Of a stretch of 64,000 nucleotides of DNA, positions 6,886 through 15,287 are shown piece after piece; the stretch's first letter is position 1, and every line of letters starts with the position of its first letter. The notes beneath the pieces were generated by a model that ran no database searches, had not been told where the DNA came from, and saw nothing but the letters and a program-made list of their open reading frames with translations. The stretch lies in NCBI RefSeq assembly GCF_029688845.1, contig NZ_JARUKW010000006.1:124001-188000 (forward strand), read 5' to 3'. Position numbers and translations under genes: made by a program. The stretch is from Natronococcus sp. A-GB1. GTDB taxonomy: Archaea > Halobacteriota > Halobacteria > Halobacteriales > Natrialbaceae.

Positions 6886-8445
6886 TCAGCAGGCGGTGGC
6901 TGCCTTCTCGTCGTCCGCATTAACGGGCTCCTCGAGGTCGTCGTTCTCGTCGATCGGCTCCTCTACGGGCTCTTCATCCGCCGGTTCCTCTGCGGGCTCT
7001 TCCTCAACCGGCTCCTCCTCAACCGGCTCCTCCTCTACAGGCTCTTCCTCAACCGGCTCCTCCTCGAGTTCGCCGGCGTCGACGATCATGACGACGATGG
7101 TCGCCTGTTCGATCGTCACCTGTAGCACGTCCTCGTCGGGCGCATCGACGGGTTCGTCATCGACATCGTTCTCGTCGGTCGGTTCCTCTACAGGCTCTTC
7201 ATCCGCCGGTTCCTCCGGGTCGACCGGTTCTTCGGGCTCAGCCGGTTCCTCTACGGGTTCTTCCTCGGCTTCGTCGTTCTCGTAGTCGTCAGCCTCGTCG
7301 TTAGCTTCATCGACCGGTTCATCCTCCACCGGTGCGTCCTGGTGGACGCCGAGGTCAACGATGGTCGCCTGTTCGATGGTTACCTCGATCGTTCCCTGGT
7401 AGACGAACATGCCGTCGTCCTCGTCGACGCCGTTATCATCGACGGGTTCGTCGTCAGCGTAGTCGTCGTCGACGCCGTTGTCCTCGAGTTCGTCTTCTTC
7501 GTCGATATCGTTCTCGTAGTCGTCGGCTTCGTCGTTCTCGTAATCGTCAGCCTCGTCGTTGTCGTCAGCGTAGTCGTCGTCGACGCCGTTGTCCTCGAGT
7601 TCGTCGTCTTCGACATCGTTCTCGTCGGCGTAGTCGTTCTCGATGTCGTTCTCGTCGATCTCGTCGGGGAGGTCGTCGACGTCTTCGACGATAACGAAGA
7701 TGGTCGCCTGATCGATCGTCACCTGCTGGTCGTCAGGTGCGTCGGCGGGGTCATCCTCGAGTTCGTCTTCTTCGTCGACACCGTTGTCGTAGTCGTCAGC
7801 CTCGTCGTTGTCGTAGTCGTCAGCCTCGTCGTTGTCGTAGTCGTCAGCCTCGTCGTTGTCGTAGTCGTCAGCCTCGTCGTTGTCGTAGTCGTCAGCCTCG
7901 TCAGCCGGTTCGTCCTCGAGTTCGTCCTCCTCATCGACCGGTTCCTCATCGACCGGATCCATTGCCGGCTCCTCCTCGAGGAGGACGAGCGCGGTCGCCT
8001 GGCCGATCGAGATCTCCTGGGCGTCGTCGATGTCGTTCTCGTCGACGCCGTTCTCTTCGAGATCGTTCTCGTCGATACCGTTGTCCTCGAGGTCGTTCTC
8101 GTCAATAGCATCGTTTTCATCGACCTCGTCGTCCGCGTAGTCGTCCTCGTCGATGGCGTCGTTCTCTTCGTCGGTCTCGTCGACGTCCTCATCGAGTTCG
8201 TCCTCCTCGTCAACCGGCTCCTCCTCGAGTTCGTCGGCATCCTCGATCAGGACGAAAACGGTCGCCTGTTCGATCGTCACCTGTAACGCTCCGTCGTCAG
8301 GCGCATCTGTCGGTTCTTCGTCGGCTTCGTCGTTCTCGTAGTCGTCGACGCTGGTTACAGCGGGACCCGCTGCAACGGCTGCGGCTCCGCCCGAGCCCAG
8401 CACCATCAGCGCGACAACTACGACGAGTATGTTACGTACGCTCAT
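6886..8445 (-). CDS. Secreted, extremely acidic repeat protein (novel architecture)
   Basis: A 519-residue protein with a Sec-type signal (MSVRNILVVVVALMVLGSGG, residues 1-27) and a mature part made almost wholly of Asp, Glu, Asn, Pro, Ala, Val and Tyr. Five short hydrophobic units of the form V-T-I-[ED]-Q-A-T recur at residues 54-68, 145-157, 241-254, 352-365 and 441-454, each possibly a beta-strand pair, separated by linkers of about 80-100 residues. The linkers consist of tandem YDNDEAD, DENDIE and EEPVE units. The C-terminus is AATAC, and no PGF or LPXTG-like anchor is present. It is probably a polyanion at the cell surface binding cations or water; no known family is recognised. The ATG at 8443-8445 follows a TATA-like TTTAAG at 8478-8483. 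Confidence 0.85.
   Translation of the reverse strand: MSVRNILVVVVALMVLGSGGAAAVAAGPAVTSVDDYENDEADEEPTDAPDDGALQVTIEQATVFVLIEDADELEEEPVDEEDELDEDVDETDEENDAIDEDDYADDEVDENDAIDENDLEDNGIDENDLEENGVDENDIDDAQEISIGQATALVLLEEEPAMDPVDEEPVDEEDELEDEPADEADDYDNDEADDYDNDEADDYDNDEADDYDNDEADDYDNGVDEEDELEDDPADAPDDQQVTIDQATIFVIVEDVDDLPDEIDENDIENDYADENDVEDDELEDNGVDDDYADDNDEADDYENDEADDYENDIDEEDELEDNGVDDDYADDEPVDDNGVDEDDGMFVYQGTIEVTIEQATIVDLGVHQDAPVEDEPVDEANDEADDYENDEAEEEPVEEPAEPEEPVDPEEPADEEPVEEPTDENDVDDEPVDAPDEDVLQVTIEQATIVVMIVDAGELEEEPVEEEPVEEEPVEEEPVEEEPAEEPADEEPVEEPIDENDDLEEPVNADDEKAATAC
7783..7902. repeat. Five tandem 24-bp repeats inside the acidic protein gene
   Basis: The unit gttgtcgtagtcgtcagcct plus cgtc repeats five times with no visible difference, encoding DDYDNDEA units. 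Identity at third positions indicates recent expansion by slippage or unequal recombination. Copy number may vary between strains. Confidence 0.9.
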
Positions 8446-8746
8446 GTCCCGCGTTCGTGATACGGGGAGTCGTAGCGCTTAAACTGGGACTGCCATTTCA
8501 GTGATAAATATTCCGTTCCGCCGGGTAACCCAGGCGCTATTGGCCACTGGCCGTAGAAAATACCAATTACGTTTACCTTTCCCGACCGACCGAATTTGGA
8601 TGATGGTGTCGCGACGAGCCGTCGAACGGCATCCCTAGTGTCTTCTTGCCGACGGCTCTGGTACGCCTCTCAGATCTTGTTTCCTTCATCGGTTCACGTC
8701 GATCAGTATTGATACAGATACCGAATCCTGAACGATAATGCGACGC
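8446..8746. promoter_or_regulatory. Intergenic region upstream of the acidic protein gene
   Basis: About 300 bases without a supported gene. Near the acidic protein start there is a minus-strand TATA-like TTTAAG (8478-8483) and a second AT-rich stretch AATATTTATCAC around 8501-8512. The remainder lies downstream of pckA. No RNA gene or repeat is recognised. Confidence 0.4.
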
Positions 8747-10258
8747 TCAGTACACCGACTCGAGGATCTCCGTGCGGAGTTTGTCGAACTGGGCGAGGTA
8801 GTCCCGTCGCTCCCGCCGTAGCTCCGCGAGGGCTGACTCGTAGTCGTCGACGTAGTCGGGGACGTAGTAGTCCTCGACGTCGATGCCGGGGACCGACTCG
8901 GGAATCGTTAGCCCGGTCGCGTCGTCGTCAGTCCACTCGACGGTTCCGCGGGCGGTTTCGGTGAGGATCGTCACCGACTCGGTGACGCCGACATCCTTCG
9001 CGTCGTCGCCGAGATATCCCGTGTTGAGCAGGTAGCAGTCGACCTCGAGCGCCTCGATGAGGTCCTTGAACAGGTTCCCCTCCTCGCCCTCGGGACCGAC
9101 GATGAAGGGGTTCGTCCCGACGACGCGGATCGACTCGCCGGCCCGCGATGGATCGCCGGCGCTGGTTTCGATCGACTCGCCGAGCATGAACGCCGCGGCG
9201 GCCTGGGCGGTCGAGAGCTTCGAGACCGGCGGCATCAGCGGGTTCCGAGTGATGAAGAAGACCTGGTCGACCCGGTCGAGGTCGATCTCGTCGGCCGCAC
9301 TCGAGAGCTCGTCGCGCTGGACGGTCGCGCGTGCGTTGGTCGTGTACCGAGGCTCGTCGAAGTCGACCGTCCCGTTGTCGTCGACGGCGACGTTCTCGAG
9401 AATCGCCGACTCGTCGGTCGCGGCGTCGTAGAGGGCGGGCTGTTCGTCCTCGCCGAGTCCGATCGTCTTGATGAACAGTCCCTTCCCCTCGCTGCCGGGA
9501 ACCGTCCCGTCGGGCAACAGCGCGCAGACGTCGTCCTGGAGCATGGTCGCGCCCTCCTCGCCCTCGAGCCAGCAGCCGTGGGCGGTCAGCGTCGACTTGC
9601 CGGTCGCCGACAGTCCCATGAAGAGCTGGCCGACGTCGCGCAGGTCGCCGTCGGCGTCGCGAACGCGGACATGTTTGCTCCCGGCGTGGAGCCCGAGTCC
9701 ACCCTGCTGTTTGATCCGGTACATGAACAGCCGGAGGAACGATTTCTTGGCCTCGCCGGTGTAGTCGCTACCCAGCACCGCGGTGAACCCCTCGTCGGGC
9801 AGGATCCGAATCGCGGTCTCGTCGTGGTCGGGTAGCTGTACCGTCTGGAGGTCCGGCTCGCGGCCGTCGCTGGGTTCGAACAGGCTCGCCCAGGCGAACG
9901 CGATCCGAGCGTGTTCGACGGGGACGTAGAGCCGACAGCAGAACGTCGCCTCCGGGTGACGTCCCATCAGGCGGTCCACACAGAGCAGCTCGCGGGTTTC
10001 GGTGGCCTCGACGGCGGTCTCGACCAGGTCGTGGTCGCGCTCGCCGAACGCGTGATCGACGGCGTTTTTCGTTCGATCGGAACTCCGCGAGCGAACGTCG
10101 CTGACGTACGACGGCGAGCCGAACTCCGTCGTCGTCTCCTCGTGTTCGGCGAGCTCGCGCAGCTCCTCGAGCGACGGATCGTACCGGACGTTCGATGCGG
10201 TCGCTGGGTCGGGAAGCGCTCGGCTCGGCGGACGCGGCTCCGCCCCGGTTTCGGACAT
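8747..10258 (-). CDS. pckA: Phosphoenolpyruvate carboxykinase (ATP)
   Basis: Converts oxaloacetate and ATP to PEP, CO2 and ADP, the first committed step of gluconeogenesis. The 503-residue protein has the kinase-1a P-loop GLSATGKSTLT near residue 225, the metal-binding GATMLQDDVCALLPDG just after it, and the conserved YTTNARATV and GTNPFIVGPEG segments. Its length is slightly below bacterial ATP-type enzymes (about 525-540). A minus-strand TATA box (TTTATA, 10285-10290) lies about 29 bases before the ATG at 10258, implying an almost leaderless mRNA under its own control. Confidence 0.93.
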   Translation of the reverse strand: MSETGAEPRPPSRALPDPATASNVRYDPSLEELRELAEHEETTTEFGSPSYVSDVRSRSSDRTKNAVDHAFGERDHDLVETAVEATETRELLCVDRLMGRHPEATFCCRLYVPVEHARIAFAWASLFEPSDGREPDLQTVQLPDHDETAIRILPDEGFTAVLGSDYTGEAKKSFLRLFMYRIKQQGGLGLHAGSKHVRVRDADGDLRDVGQLFMGLSATGKSTLTAHGCWLEGEEGATMLQDDVCALLPDGTVPGSEGKGLFIKTIGLGEDEQPALYDAATDESAILENVAVDDNGTVDFDEPRYTTNARATVQRDELSSAADEIDLDRVDQVFFITRNPLMPPVSKLSTAQAAAAFMLGESIETSAGDPSRAGESIRVVGTNPFIVGPEGEEGNLFKDLIEALEVDCYLLNTGYLGDDAKDVGVTESVTILTETARGTVEWTDDDATGLTIPESVPGIDVEDYYVPDYVDDYESALAELRRERRDYLAQFDKLRTEILESVY

Positions 10259-10560
10259 ACGGTTCGGTCATCATCTTCCTTATGTATAAACATGGTGGCC
10301 TTTGATTCGAGCGTGTCAGTTTCTATCGTACGACTGAGAGAGATAGGCCAAACCTACGTATTACTGGCCGAGGTGCCGAATACCGCACGGTCGGATAGTA
10401 GTAACATATCATACAACTATGGAAGTAAACTCGCCTAAGAAGTAATTCTAATTCGGTTTCGAACGAGGGTACTCCTGTAGAGACGAGAGTGACAGCTTAG
10501 CGAAATAGCGATCGAAGAAGCTCGTCGGTCGCGATCCAGTTCCAGTTCGTTGCCGTCCGG
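10259..10560. promoter_or_regulatory. Intergenic region with the pckA promoter
   Basis: About 300 bases. The minus-strand TTTATA at 10285-10290 is the likely pckA TATA box. The segment around 10393-10455 is AT-rich compared with its surroundings and holds no gene that can be supported. No RNA gene is seen. Confidence 0.45.
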
Positions 10561-10926
10561 CTACTCCTCGAGGATCCCGTCGTCCTCGACGTTTGGCGCG
10601 CCGACGACCAGCACTCGGCTCTCCTCGGCGGCTCTGAGCTGTCGCCACGACTCCGGCGGGACGACGAGCACCTCGCCGGGGGTGAGTTTGACGACGTCGC
10701 GTCGGTCCTCGCGTTCGATCGTAACGTCGACGGTCCCCTCGAGGACGACGTACAGCTCCTCCTGTTCGTCCTGACGGTGGTAGGCGTTCTCCTCGCCTTT
10801 CCGGTAGTGCCAGACGCTCGGCCGCATCCGCTCGGTGCCGAGTTCGGACCCCACGTCGAGCAGCGTCGGCGCCTCTCCGTCGAACTCGCGAGTGTCGGCG
10901 TTCTCGGGATCGATCAACGAGTACAT
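10561..10926 (-). CDS. Cupin-domain protein
   Basis: A 121-residue single cupin. Motif 1 is represented by AYHRQDEQEELYVVLEG (His, two or more Glu) and motif 2 by LTPGEVLVVPPESWRQL, in which the usual metal-ligand His is replaced by Ser/Trp, so metal binding may be altered or lost. The N-terminal part (TERMRPSVWHYRKGEE) is shared with haloarchaeal cupins. The start at 10926 removes an upstream extension with poor coding character. Neighbours give no pathway clue; it could be a sugar-isomerase-like or small-molecule binding protein. Confidence 0.8.
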   Translation of the reverse strand: MYSLIDPENADTREFDGEAPTLLDVGSELGTERMRPSVWHYRKGEENAYHRQDEQEELYVVLEGTVDVTIEREDRRDVVKLTPGEVLVVPPESWRQLRAAEESRVLVVGAPNVEDDGILEE

Positions 10927-11077
10927 GATCGCCGGTTCGAGGACCGAACGCAAAAAACCGATGCCGGCGGGGACGTGTTCCCGTGTCGCTCCCCCAGCAT
11001 CGCCCTGCAGAGGGGGTCGGCATCCGAACTCGAGTAGCGACCACGTTACCAATATTCTCTCGGGTCGAAGGTCGAGT

Positions 11078-11314
11078 ATGGACCCGTACTTCCCCAGTCC
11101 GAACCCACCCTGCGCCCCGAAACCCTGCCAGCGGTGTGGGACGCGCGTCGACGGCGACGAGACGGAGGGCTGGTGGCTCGAGCGCCGACAGTGGCAGGGG
11201 CCGAACTACTACCAGCTGCTGTGTCTCTCCTGTTGTGTCGTCGTGATGAACGAGGAGCCGATCCACCCCGACGTCGGCCACGAAGCTGACGCTCGAGACG
11301 CTCTCTACGACTGA
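11078..11314 (+). CDS. Small CxxC zinc-ribbon protein
   Basis: A 78-residue protein beginning MDPYFPSPNPPCAPKPCQRC with two knuckle-like pairs, CQRCG and CLSCC, separated by about 30 residues that include an aromatic-rich segment (WWLERRQWQGPNYYQL). This is the arrangement of a zinc ribbon with no other domain. The start is the ATG at 11078, divergent from the cupin gene. Haloarchaea keep many such proteins; its partner is unknown. Confidence 0.7.
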   Translation: MDPYFPSPNPPCAPKPCQRCGTRVDGDETEGWWLERRQWQGPNYYQLLCLSCCVVVMNEEPIHPDVGHEADARDALYD

Positions 11315-11369
11315 TCGGAACCGACGGGAGTGGGGGAACCGGGAAGTACCGGCGGCACTAATTCCCGCC

Positions 11370-11945
11370 ATGGGTTTTCACACGTTTCCGCTCGAACGCG
11401 CCGACGAACTCGAGGATCCCTCGCGATACCGGTACTGCTCGCGCGAGGAGCTGCTCGAACTCCTTGCGCCGACCGCCGAAGACGTCGTCGCCGATCTGGG
11501 TTCGGGAACCGGGTTCTACACCGACGACGTCGCGCCGTTCGCCGGAACGGTGTACGCGGTCGACGTCCAGTCGGCGATGCACGACCGGTACCGGGAGAAG
11601 GGCACGCCCGAGAACGTCGAGTTCGTGACCAGCGAGGTGTCGACGCTGCCGTTCGCCGAGGACGAACTCGACGGAGCGTTCTCGACGATGACCCACCACG
11701 AGTACGCGACCCCGCCAGGATCGGCGTCGCCGGACGACGCGCTCGAGGAACTCGCGCGGGTCCTCCGGCCCGGCGGTCGGCTCGTCACGGTCGACTGGTC
11801 CGGCGATGGGGACGGCGAGGACGGTCCCGCTCTCGAGGAGCGGTTCTCGCTTGAGGAAGCCGTCGACGGGCTCGAGGCGGCCGGCTTCGAGGTCGAAACC
11901 GCTCGAGGGCGTCCCGAGACGTTCGCGCTGGTCGCGGTCCGGTGA
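11370..11945 (+). CDS. Class I SAM-dependent methyltransferase (UbiE/type 11-like)
   Basis: A 191-residue methyltransferase with motif I VVADLGSGTGFYTDDVAPFA near residues 41-60, the acidic residue of motif II in VYAVDVQSAMHDRY, and the late motif ELARVLRPGGRLVTVDWSGD, typical of Methyltransf_11. The motif IV region contains STMTHHEYATPP. The small size suggests a soluble small-molecule or metalloid methyltransferase rather than an RNA enzyme; the substrate is not determinable. Confidence 0.88.
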   Translation: MGFHTFPLERADELEDPSRYRYCSREELLELLAPTAEDVVADLGSGTGFYTDDVAPFAGTVYAVDVQSAMHDRYREKGTPENVEFVTSEVSTLPFAEDELDGAFSTMTHHEYATPPGSASPDDALEELARVLRPGGRLVTVDWSGDGDGEDGPALEERFSLEEAVDGLEAAGFEVETARGRPETFALVAVR

Positions 11946-12063
11946 CGGAGAGGTTAGACATTCGGTCAGAACTATGCCTTCTTCCCTGGATATGAAGGCA
12001 TCACAATTCCCTTGGACAACACATACAGAGCACTTTTCCGCTCCGAGACGACTTTTCGTCCGC

Positions 12064-12201
12064 ATGGGTATCGATCCATACACGCCGACGGAACCGTCCT
12101 ACGAATGCCCTGGGTGCGGGTACAGAGGCGATACGGATTCGGGGCTGCTCTGCCCTGACTGCGGTGGGCAGCTCAGAAACATCGCCGTCGCTCGAGAGTA
12201 G
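12064..12201 (+). CDS. Rubrerythrin-like zinc-ribbon miniprotein
   Basis: A 45-residue protein of the haloarchaeal rubrerythrin-like type: MGIDPYTPTEPSYECPGCGY, then a CPDCGGQL knuckle and the conserved ending NIAVARE. Four cysteines in two CxxC pairs would bind one zinc or iron ion. The ATG at 12064 matches the usual start (MxxDPYTP). It is free-standing and has no diiron domain. Function is unknown. Confidence 0.75.
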   Translation: MGIDPYTPTEPSYECPGCGYRGDTDSGLLCPDCGGQLRNIAVARE

Positions 12202-12248
12202 CCCTTCGTCACTTCGAGGCACAGACCGTCGGGTTACAGCAAACCGTC

Positions 12249-12719
12249 TCAGTCGAAATCCGGCAGATCCTCGGGAGGTTCGTACTCGGCCTCCCAGTCG
12301 ATGTACTCCTCTTTGAGGATCACCGAGACGATCTGGCCGAACTCGGTCAGTTCGGCGTTGATCGCCGAGACGGTGCCCCAGGTGTCGAGTTCGGGGTGGT
12401 ACTCCCGCTCCTGCCAGTCCTCGGGGATACCGGGAGCGTGGTAGCCGACCCGGTCGGCGAAGTCGTCCCAGAAGAAGTCGAACTCGGCGAAGAGGTCGAG
12501 ATCCCGGGCGATCCCGTACTCACGGTCGTCGAGATCGGTATCCTCGCGCCACTCCGCGAACGCTTCCTCCCAGGCGCCCTCGCGGAGAAAGTCCTGTAGC
12601 TCCTCTCGTCGGTAATCGATCTCGGTCGGATCCTCGGCGCTGATCGTCGCGTCGTCGTACTCGTTCGGATCGACGAACGACAGCTCCGGCGGCTCCGGCG
12701 GATCGACCTCGAGTGCCAT
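12249..12719 (-). CDS. Conserved acidic haloarchaeal protein, unknown function
   Basis: A 156-residue soluble protein rich in Asp, Glu, Trp and Tyr, starting MALEVDPPEPPELSFVDPNE. It contains aromatic-acidic segments such as LDLFAEFDFFWDDFADRV and GYHAPGIPEDWQEREYHPEL. No known fold motif, Cys cluster or membrane segment is seen. The start at 12719 is chosen because the upstream in-frame extension (to 12758) is basic and atypical. It faces the rubrerythrin-like gene convergently. Confidence 0.65.
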   Translation of the reverse strand: MALEVDPPEPPELSFVDPNEYDDATISAEDPTEIDYRREELQDFLREGAWEEAFAEWREDTDLDDREYGIARDLDLFAEFDFFWDDFADRVGYHAPGIPEDWQEREYHPELDTWGTVSAINAELTEFGQIVSVILKEEYIDWEAEYEPPEDLPDFD

Positions 12720-12837
12720 AGCCGCCAGTACGGCTGGTCGTCGGATAAGGATTCCCACAGCGGATAGGATGCCGGTTTCCGGAGCGGCCCCCTGGACGGC
12801 TACACCCGCTCAGGGAAACCGATACAGCCAGCCCGTC

Positions 12838-13332
12838 TCAGACGATTCCGAGCGCGGAGAAGCCGGCGACCGAAGCGCCCGTCAGCACGACGGTCCAGAC
12901 GGCGATTCCGGCGGTCATCCAGGTCGCGACGAGCCGACCTCGGCTGCCGGCGAGCAGGGCCACGAGAGCGGCGATGTGGACTCCGGTCATTACCGGACCG
13001 GCAAGGGAGACGCCGGGGAGCCCGTATCGATCCCAGAGCCGACGGGCTCGTGCGTAGCGATCGCTGGGCTCGTCGTTCTCGGTACGGCTCTGCCACCACG
13101 CCAGCAGCCGTCGGTAGCTCAGGATCAGCGCGTACACCGAACCGACGTTGCCGGTGAAGGCGACGACGGCCGTCATCACCGGGTTCAGCCCGAGTCCGAT
13201 CGCGACCGGAACGACGACGAGGATCTCGACCACCGGGATCGCCGCGAACAGGAACACGAGCGCGTACTGGACGATACCCGTCGCTTCCTCGAGGGCGGTC
13301 CCGACGTCGACGAGCAGCGGTGTGAGCGACAT
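12838..13332 (-). CDS. Small multidrug export family membrane protein (COG2426-like)
   Basis: A 164-residue integral membrane protein with four to five hydrophobic segments. Family landmarks are AIPVVEILVVVPVAIGLGLNPV, in which a Pro-containing helix carries a buried Glu, and YGLPGVSLAGPVMTGVHIAALVAL. These match the Sm_multidrug_ex family, whose transport role was named on weak evidence. The start at 13332 (MSLTPLLVDVGTALEE) removes a Cys/His-rich upstream extension. No partner gene is adjacent. Confidence 0.75.
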   Translation of the reverse strand: MSLTPLLVDVGTALEEATGIVQYALVFLFAAIPVVEILVVVPVAIGLGLNPVMTAVVAFTGNVGSVYALILSYRRLLAWWQSRTENDEPSDRYARARRLWDRYGLPGVSLAGPVMTGVHIAALVALLAGSRGRLVATWMTAGIAVWTVVLTGASVAGFSALGIV

Positions 13333-13579
13333 CAGAACGTCTCTCGTCGAAGTAGGCCACGTGCTGATGAAATACCTGCCGTTGTAGTGACAACCGAAAC
13401 GTCCACACGCTCGCACAGCTGACGGCTCCCCCGTTCTCTGGCCGCGATGTCGCGGTTCTCGCTCACCTCGTGTTCGCGGGTCGCGTTCGCTCCCCGTCTG
13501 CTCGCGGGCGTCTAGCGCCCGCTCGCATTACAGCTCCCATATCCGAACACTCAACCCCGCCCTCACCGTACGCCCGGTG

Positions 13580-14359
13580 ATGACAGGCTACGAGGCGGCG
13601 ATCCTCGACGTCGATGGGACGATCGTTCGGGGGGAGCAGCTCCTTCCGGGCGCGACCGACGGGCTGGCGGCCCTCGACCGGGCCGGCTGCGACCGGTTAC
13701 TGTTCTCGAACAACCCGACGCGGGGCAGCGCCCACTACCGGGAGAAACTCGAGCCCCACGGAATCGCGGTCGAACCCGAGAACGTCCTGACGTCGGCAAC
13801 GGTCTCGGCGGAGTATCTCGCCGCGACCCACCCCGACGCGACGGTGTACCTGGTCGGTGACGACCGTCTCGAGTCGATCCTGGCCGACGCGAACGTCGCG
13901 CTCGCCGATGACCCCGAGTCGGCGGACGTCGTCGTCGGCTCGTTCGACAGCGACTTCTCCTACGGGACGCTGTGGGAGTCGCTGCGGGCCCTCGAGAACG
14001 GAACCGAGTTCTACGGGACCGACCCCGATACGACGATCCCGGTCGACGACGGGCTGATGCCGGGTTCGGGAGCGATCCTCGCGGCGATGGGCGCCGTCGC
14101 CGGCCGCGAACCCGACGCGATCCTTGGCAAGCCCTCGAGCGTCGCGGCCGAGGCGGCGATCGATCGGCTCGGCGTCGACCCGGCGGACGTGCTCGTCGTG
14201 GGGGACCGTCTCGACACCGACATCGAACTTGGCAACCGTGCTGGGATGGAGACCGCGCTCGTGCTCACCGGGATCACCGACGAGACGACCGTCGAGTCTG
14301 CGACCGTCGAACCAGACCACGTTCTCGATTCGCTGGCCGACGTCGAACGATTGCTGTAG
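13580..14359 (+). CDS. HAD-superfamily IIA phosphatase (NagD/PGP-like)
   Basis: A 259-residue phosphatase. Motif I is AAILDVDGTIVRGE with nucleophile and acid Asp; motif II is RLLFSNNPTRGS; the C-terminal part has the conserved Lys in DAILGKPSSVAAEAAIDRLG and motif IV in VLVVGDRLDTDIELGNRAG. The C2 cap between motifs II and III identifies subclass IIA, which includes phosphoglycolate and p-nitrophenyl phosphatases. GTG at 13577 and ATG at 13580 are consecutive candidate starts; ATG is chosen. Confidence 0.9.
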   Translation: MTGYEAAILDVDGTIVRGEQLLPGATDGLAALDRAGCDRLLFSNNPTRGSAHYREKLEPHGIAVEPENVLTSATVSAEYLAATHPDATVYLVGDDRLESILADANVALADDPESADVVVGSFDSDFSYGTLWESLRALENGTEFYGTDPDTTIPVDDGLMPGSGAILAAMGAVAGREPDAILGKPSSVAAEAAIDRLGVDPADVLVVGDRLDTDIELGNRAGMETALVLTGITDETTVESATVEPDHVLDSLADVERLL

Positions 14360-14360
14360 C

Positions 14361-14687
14361 CTACTCCTCCGGCGTCTCGAGGAGCTTCGCGACCGTGACG
14401 AACGCATCGAACTCTGGAGGAGAGCCGTTGATCTGGACGAGGTTTCGGGACGGGTCGTACTGGATGAACTCCACCTCGGCCGATTTCGGGAGGTGGACGT
14501 GTTGCAGCTCCAGCGCGATCTCGTCGACGGAATCGAGCTCGGGAGCCGTTCCTTCGTCTTCCCACTTCTCGACCGTCTCGACGAGTTCGTCGACCGAGAC
14601 GGGACCGTTCCGTTCGTAGAGATAGTACAGTGCGTACCTGCGGCGCTCCTCTCGCAGAAGCTCGAAGACCGTCTCCAGCTCGACCAT
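14361..14687 (-). CDS. DUF7344-like winged-helix protein
   Basis: A 108-residue protein matching the haloarchaeal winged-helix domain pattern: VFELLREERRRYALYYLYE, VSVDELVETVEKWE, then ELQHVHLPKSAEVEFIQYDP, ending in a short strand (LVQINGSP). The HVHLPK motif is the same as in the N-terminal domain of the sensor-kinase fusion at 34328-35560. Likely a DNA-binding regulator; its target is unknown. It ends one base after the HAD gene, so the two converge with almost no spacer. Confidence 0.75.
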   Translation of the reverse strand: MVELETVFELLREERRRYALYYLYERNGPVSVDELVETVEKWEDEGTAPELDSVDEIALELQHVHLPKSAEVEFIQYDPSRNLVQINGSPPEFDAFVTVAKLLETPEE

Positions 14688-14711
14688 GGGAGCGGTTGGC
14701 GCAGTAGCGGT

Positions 14712-15170
14712 TTAGCTCTTGTCGCTATTTCCGTCGGTTTCTCCCTCGAGCGCGTCCCAACGGAGCCGTTCCCCCGCCTCGCTGTCGACGGTCAGCTCCG
14801 GGACGGTCGTCGGCCGGTTCTCGTCGTCGATCGCGACGTAGACGAAGTACGACTCGGTGGTCTTCTCGCGGTCGCGGGTTCGCAGATCCTCGCGCTCGGT
14901 GATCAGACGCACCTTCACGCTCGAGGTGCCGGCATCGTAGACGTAGGCTGTGATGTAGGCGGTGTCGCCGACCGGAATCGGTCGTTCGAAGTCCATCCGG
15001 TCGACCCGGGCGGTGACGCAGGTTTCGCCAGAAAAGCGCATCGCCGACATCGCGCCCACCTCGTCCATCCACTTCATCACGTTACCCCCGTGGGCGACCG
15101 CGAGCATGTTCGCGTGGTTGGGCTGGACCATCTCACGGTTCTCGATCAGCGTCTCCAGTAGATCGGTCAT
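14712..15170 (-). CDS. Acyl-CoA thioesterase, hotdog fold
   Basis: Hydrolyses acyl-CoA thioesters. The 152-residue protein has the YciA/BFIT-type landmarks MVQPNHANMLAVAHGGNVMK (Asn and conserved His-Gly-Gly), a catalytic acid in WMDEVGAMSAMRFSGE, and VTARVDRMDFERPIPVGD. The last residues are an acidic haloarchaeal extension. The start at 15170 (MTDLLETLIENRE) matches homologues. It lies on the same strand as the DUF7344-like gene with a 24-base gap. Confidence 0.88.
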   Translation of the reverse strand: MTDLLETLIENREMVQPNHANMLAVAHGGNVMKWMDEVGAMSAMRFSGETCVTARVDRMDFERPIPVGDTAYITAYVYDAGTSSVKVRLITEREDLRTRDREKTTESYFVYVAIDDENRPTTVPELTVDSEAGERLRWDALEGETDGNSDKS

Positions 15171-15287
15171 CGAGAGGGAGTTGCCCGCGTCCGCAGTTAG
15201 GGGTACCGGGACTCCATTGCTGGCCGTGAACACGTCCCGTTCGAGCCTTCGATACTGGTAAAAGTCGGCGACGAGTTGGCACTCCTA

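Noticed and set aside
7783-7902. Tandem repeats as a CRISPR array
   Set aside because: The units abut without spacers and encode an in-frame peptide repeat.
7342-8286. A 314-residue frame on the + strand rich in Val and Asp
   Set aside because: It is the complement of the acidic repeat gene; the GAC/GAG codons of that gene read as valine-rich sequence on the other strand. The minus-strand frame has a signal peptide and coherent repeats.
13417-13579. GC-rich inverted words such as GCGGGCGTCTAGCGCCCGC as an RNA gene
   Set aside because: Short palindromes of this kind are common in GC-rich haloarchaeal spacers and no larger structure or promoter is visible.
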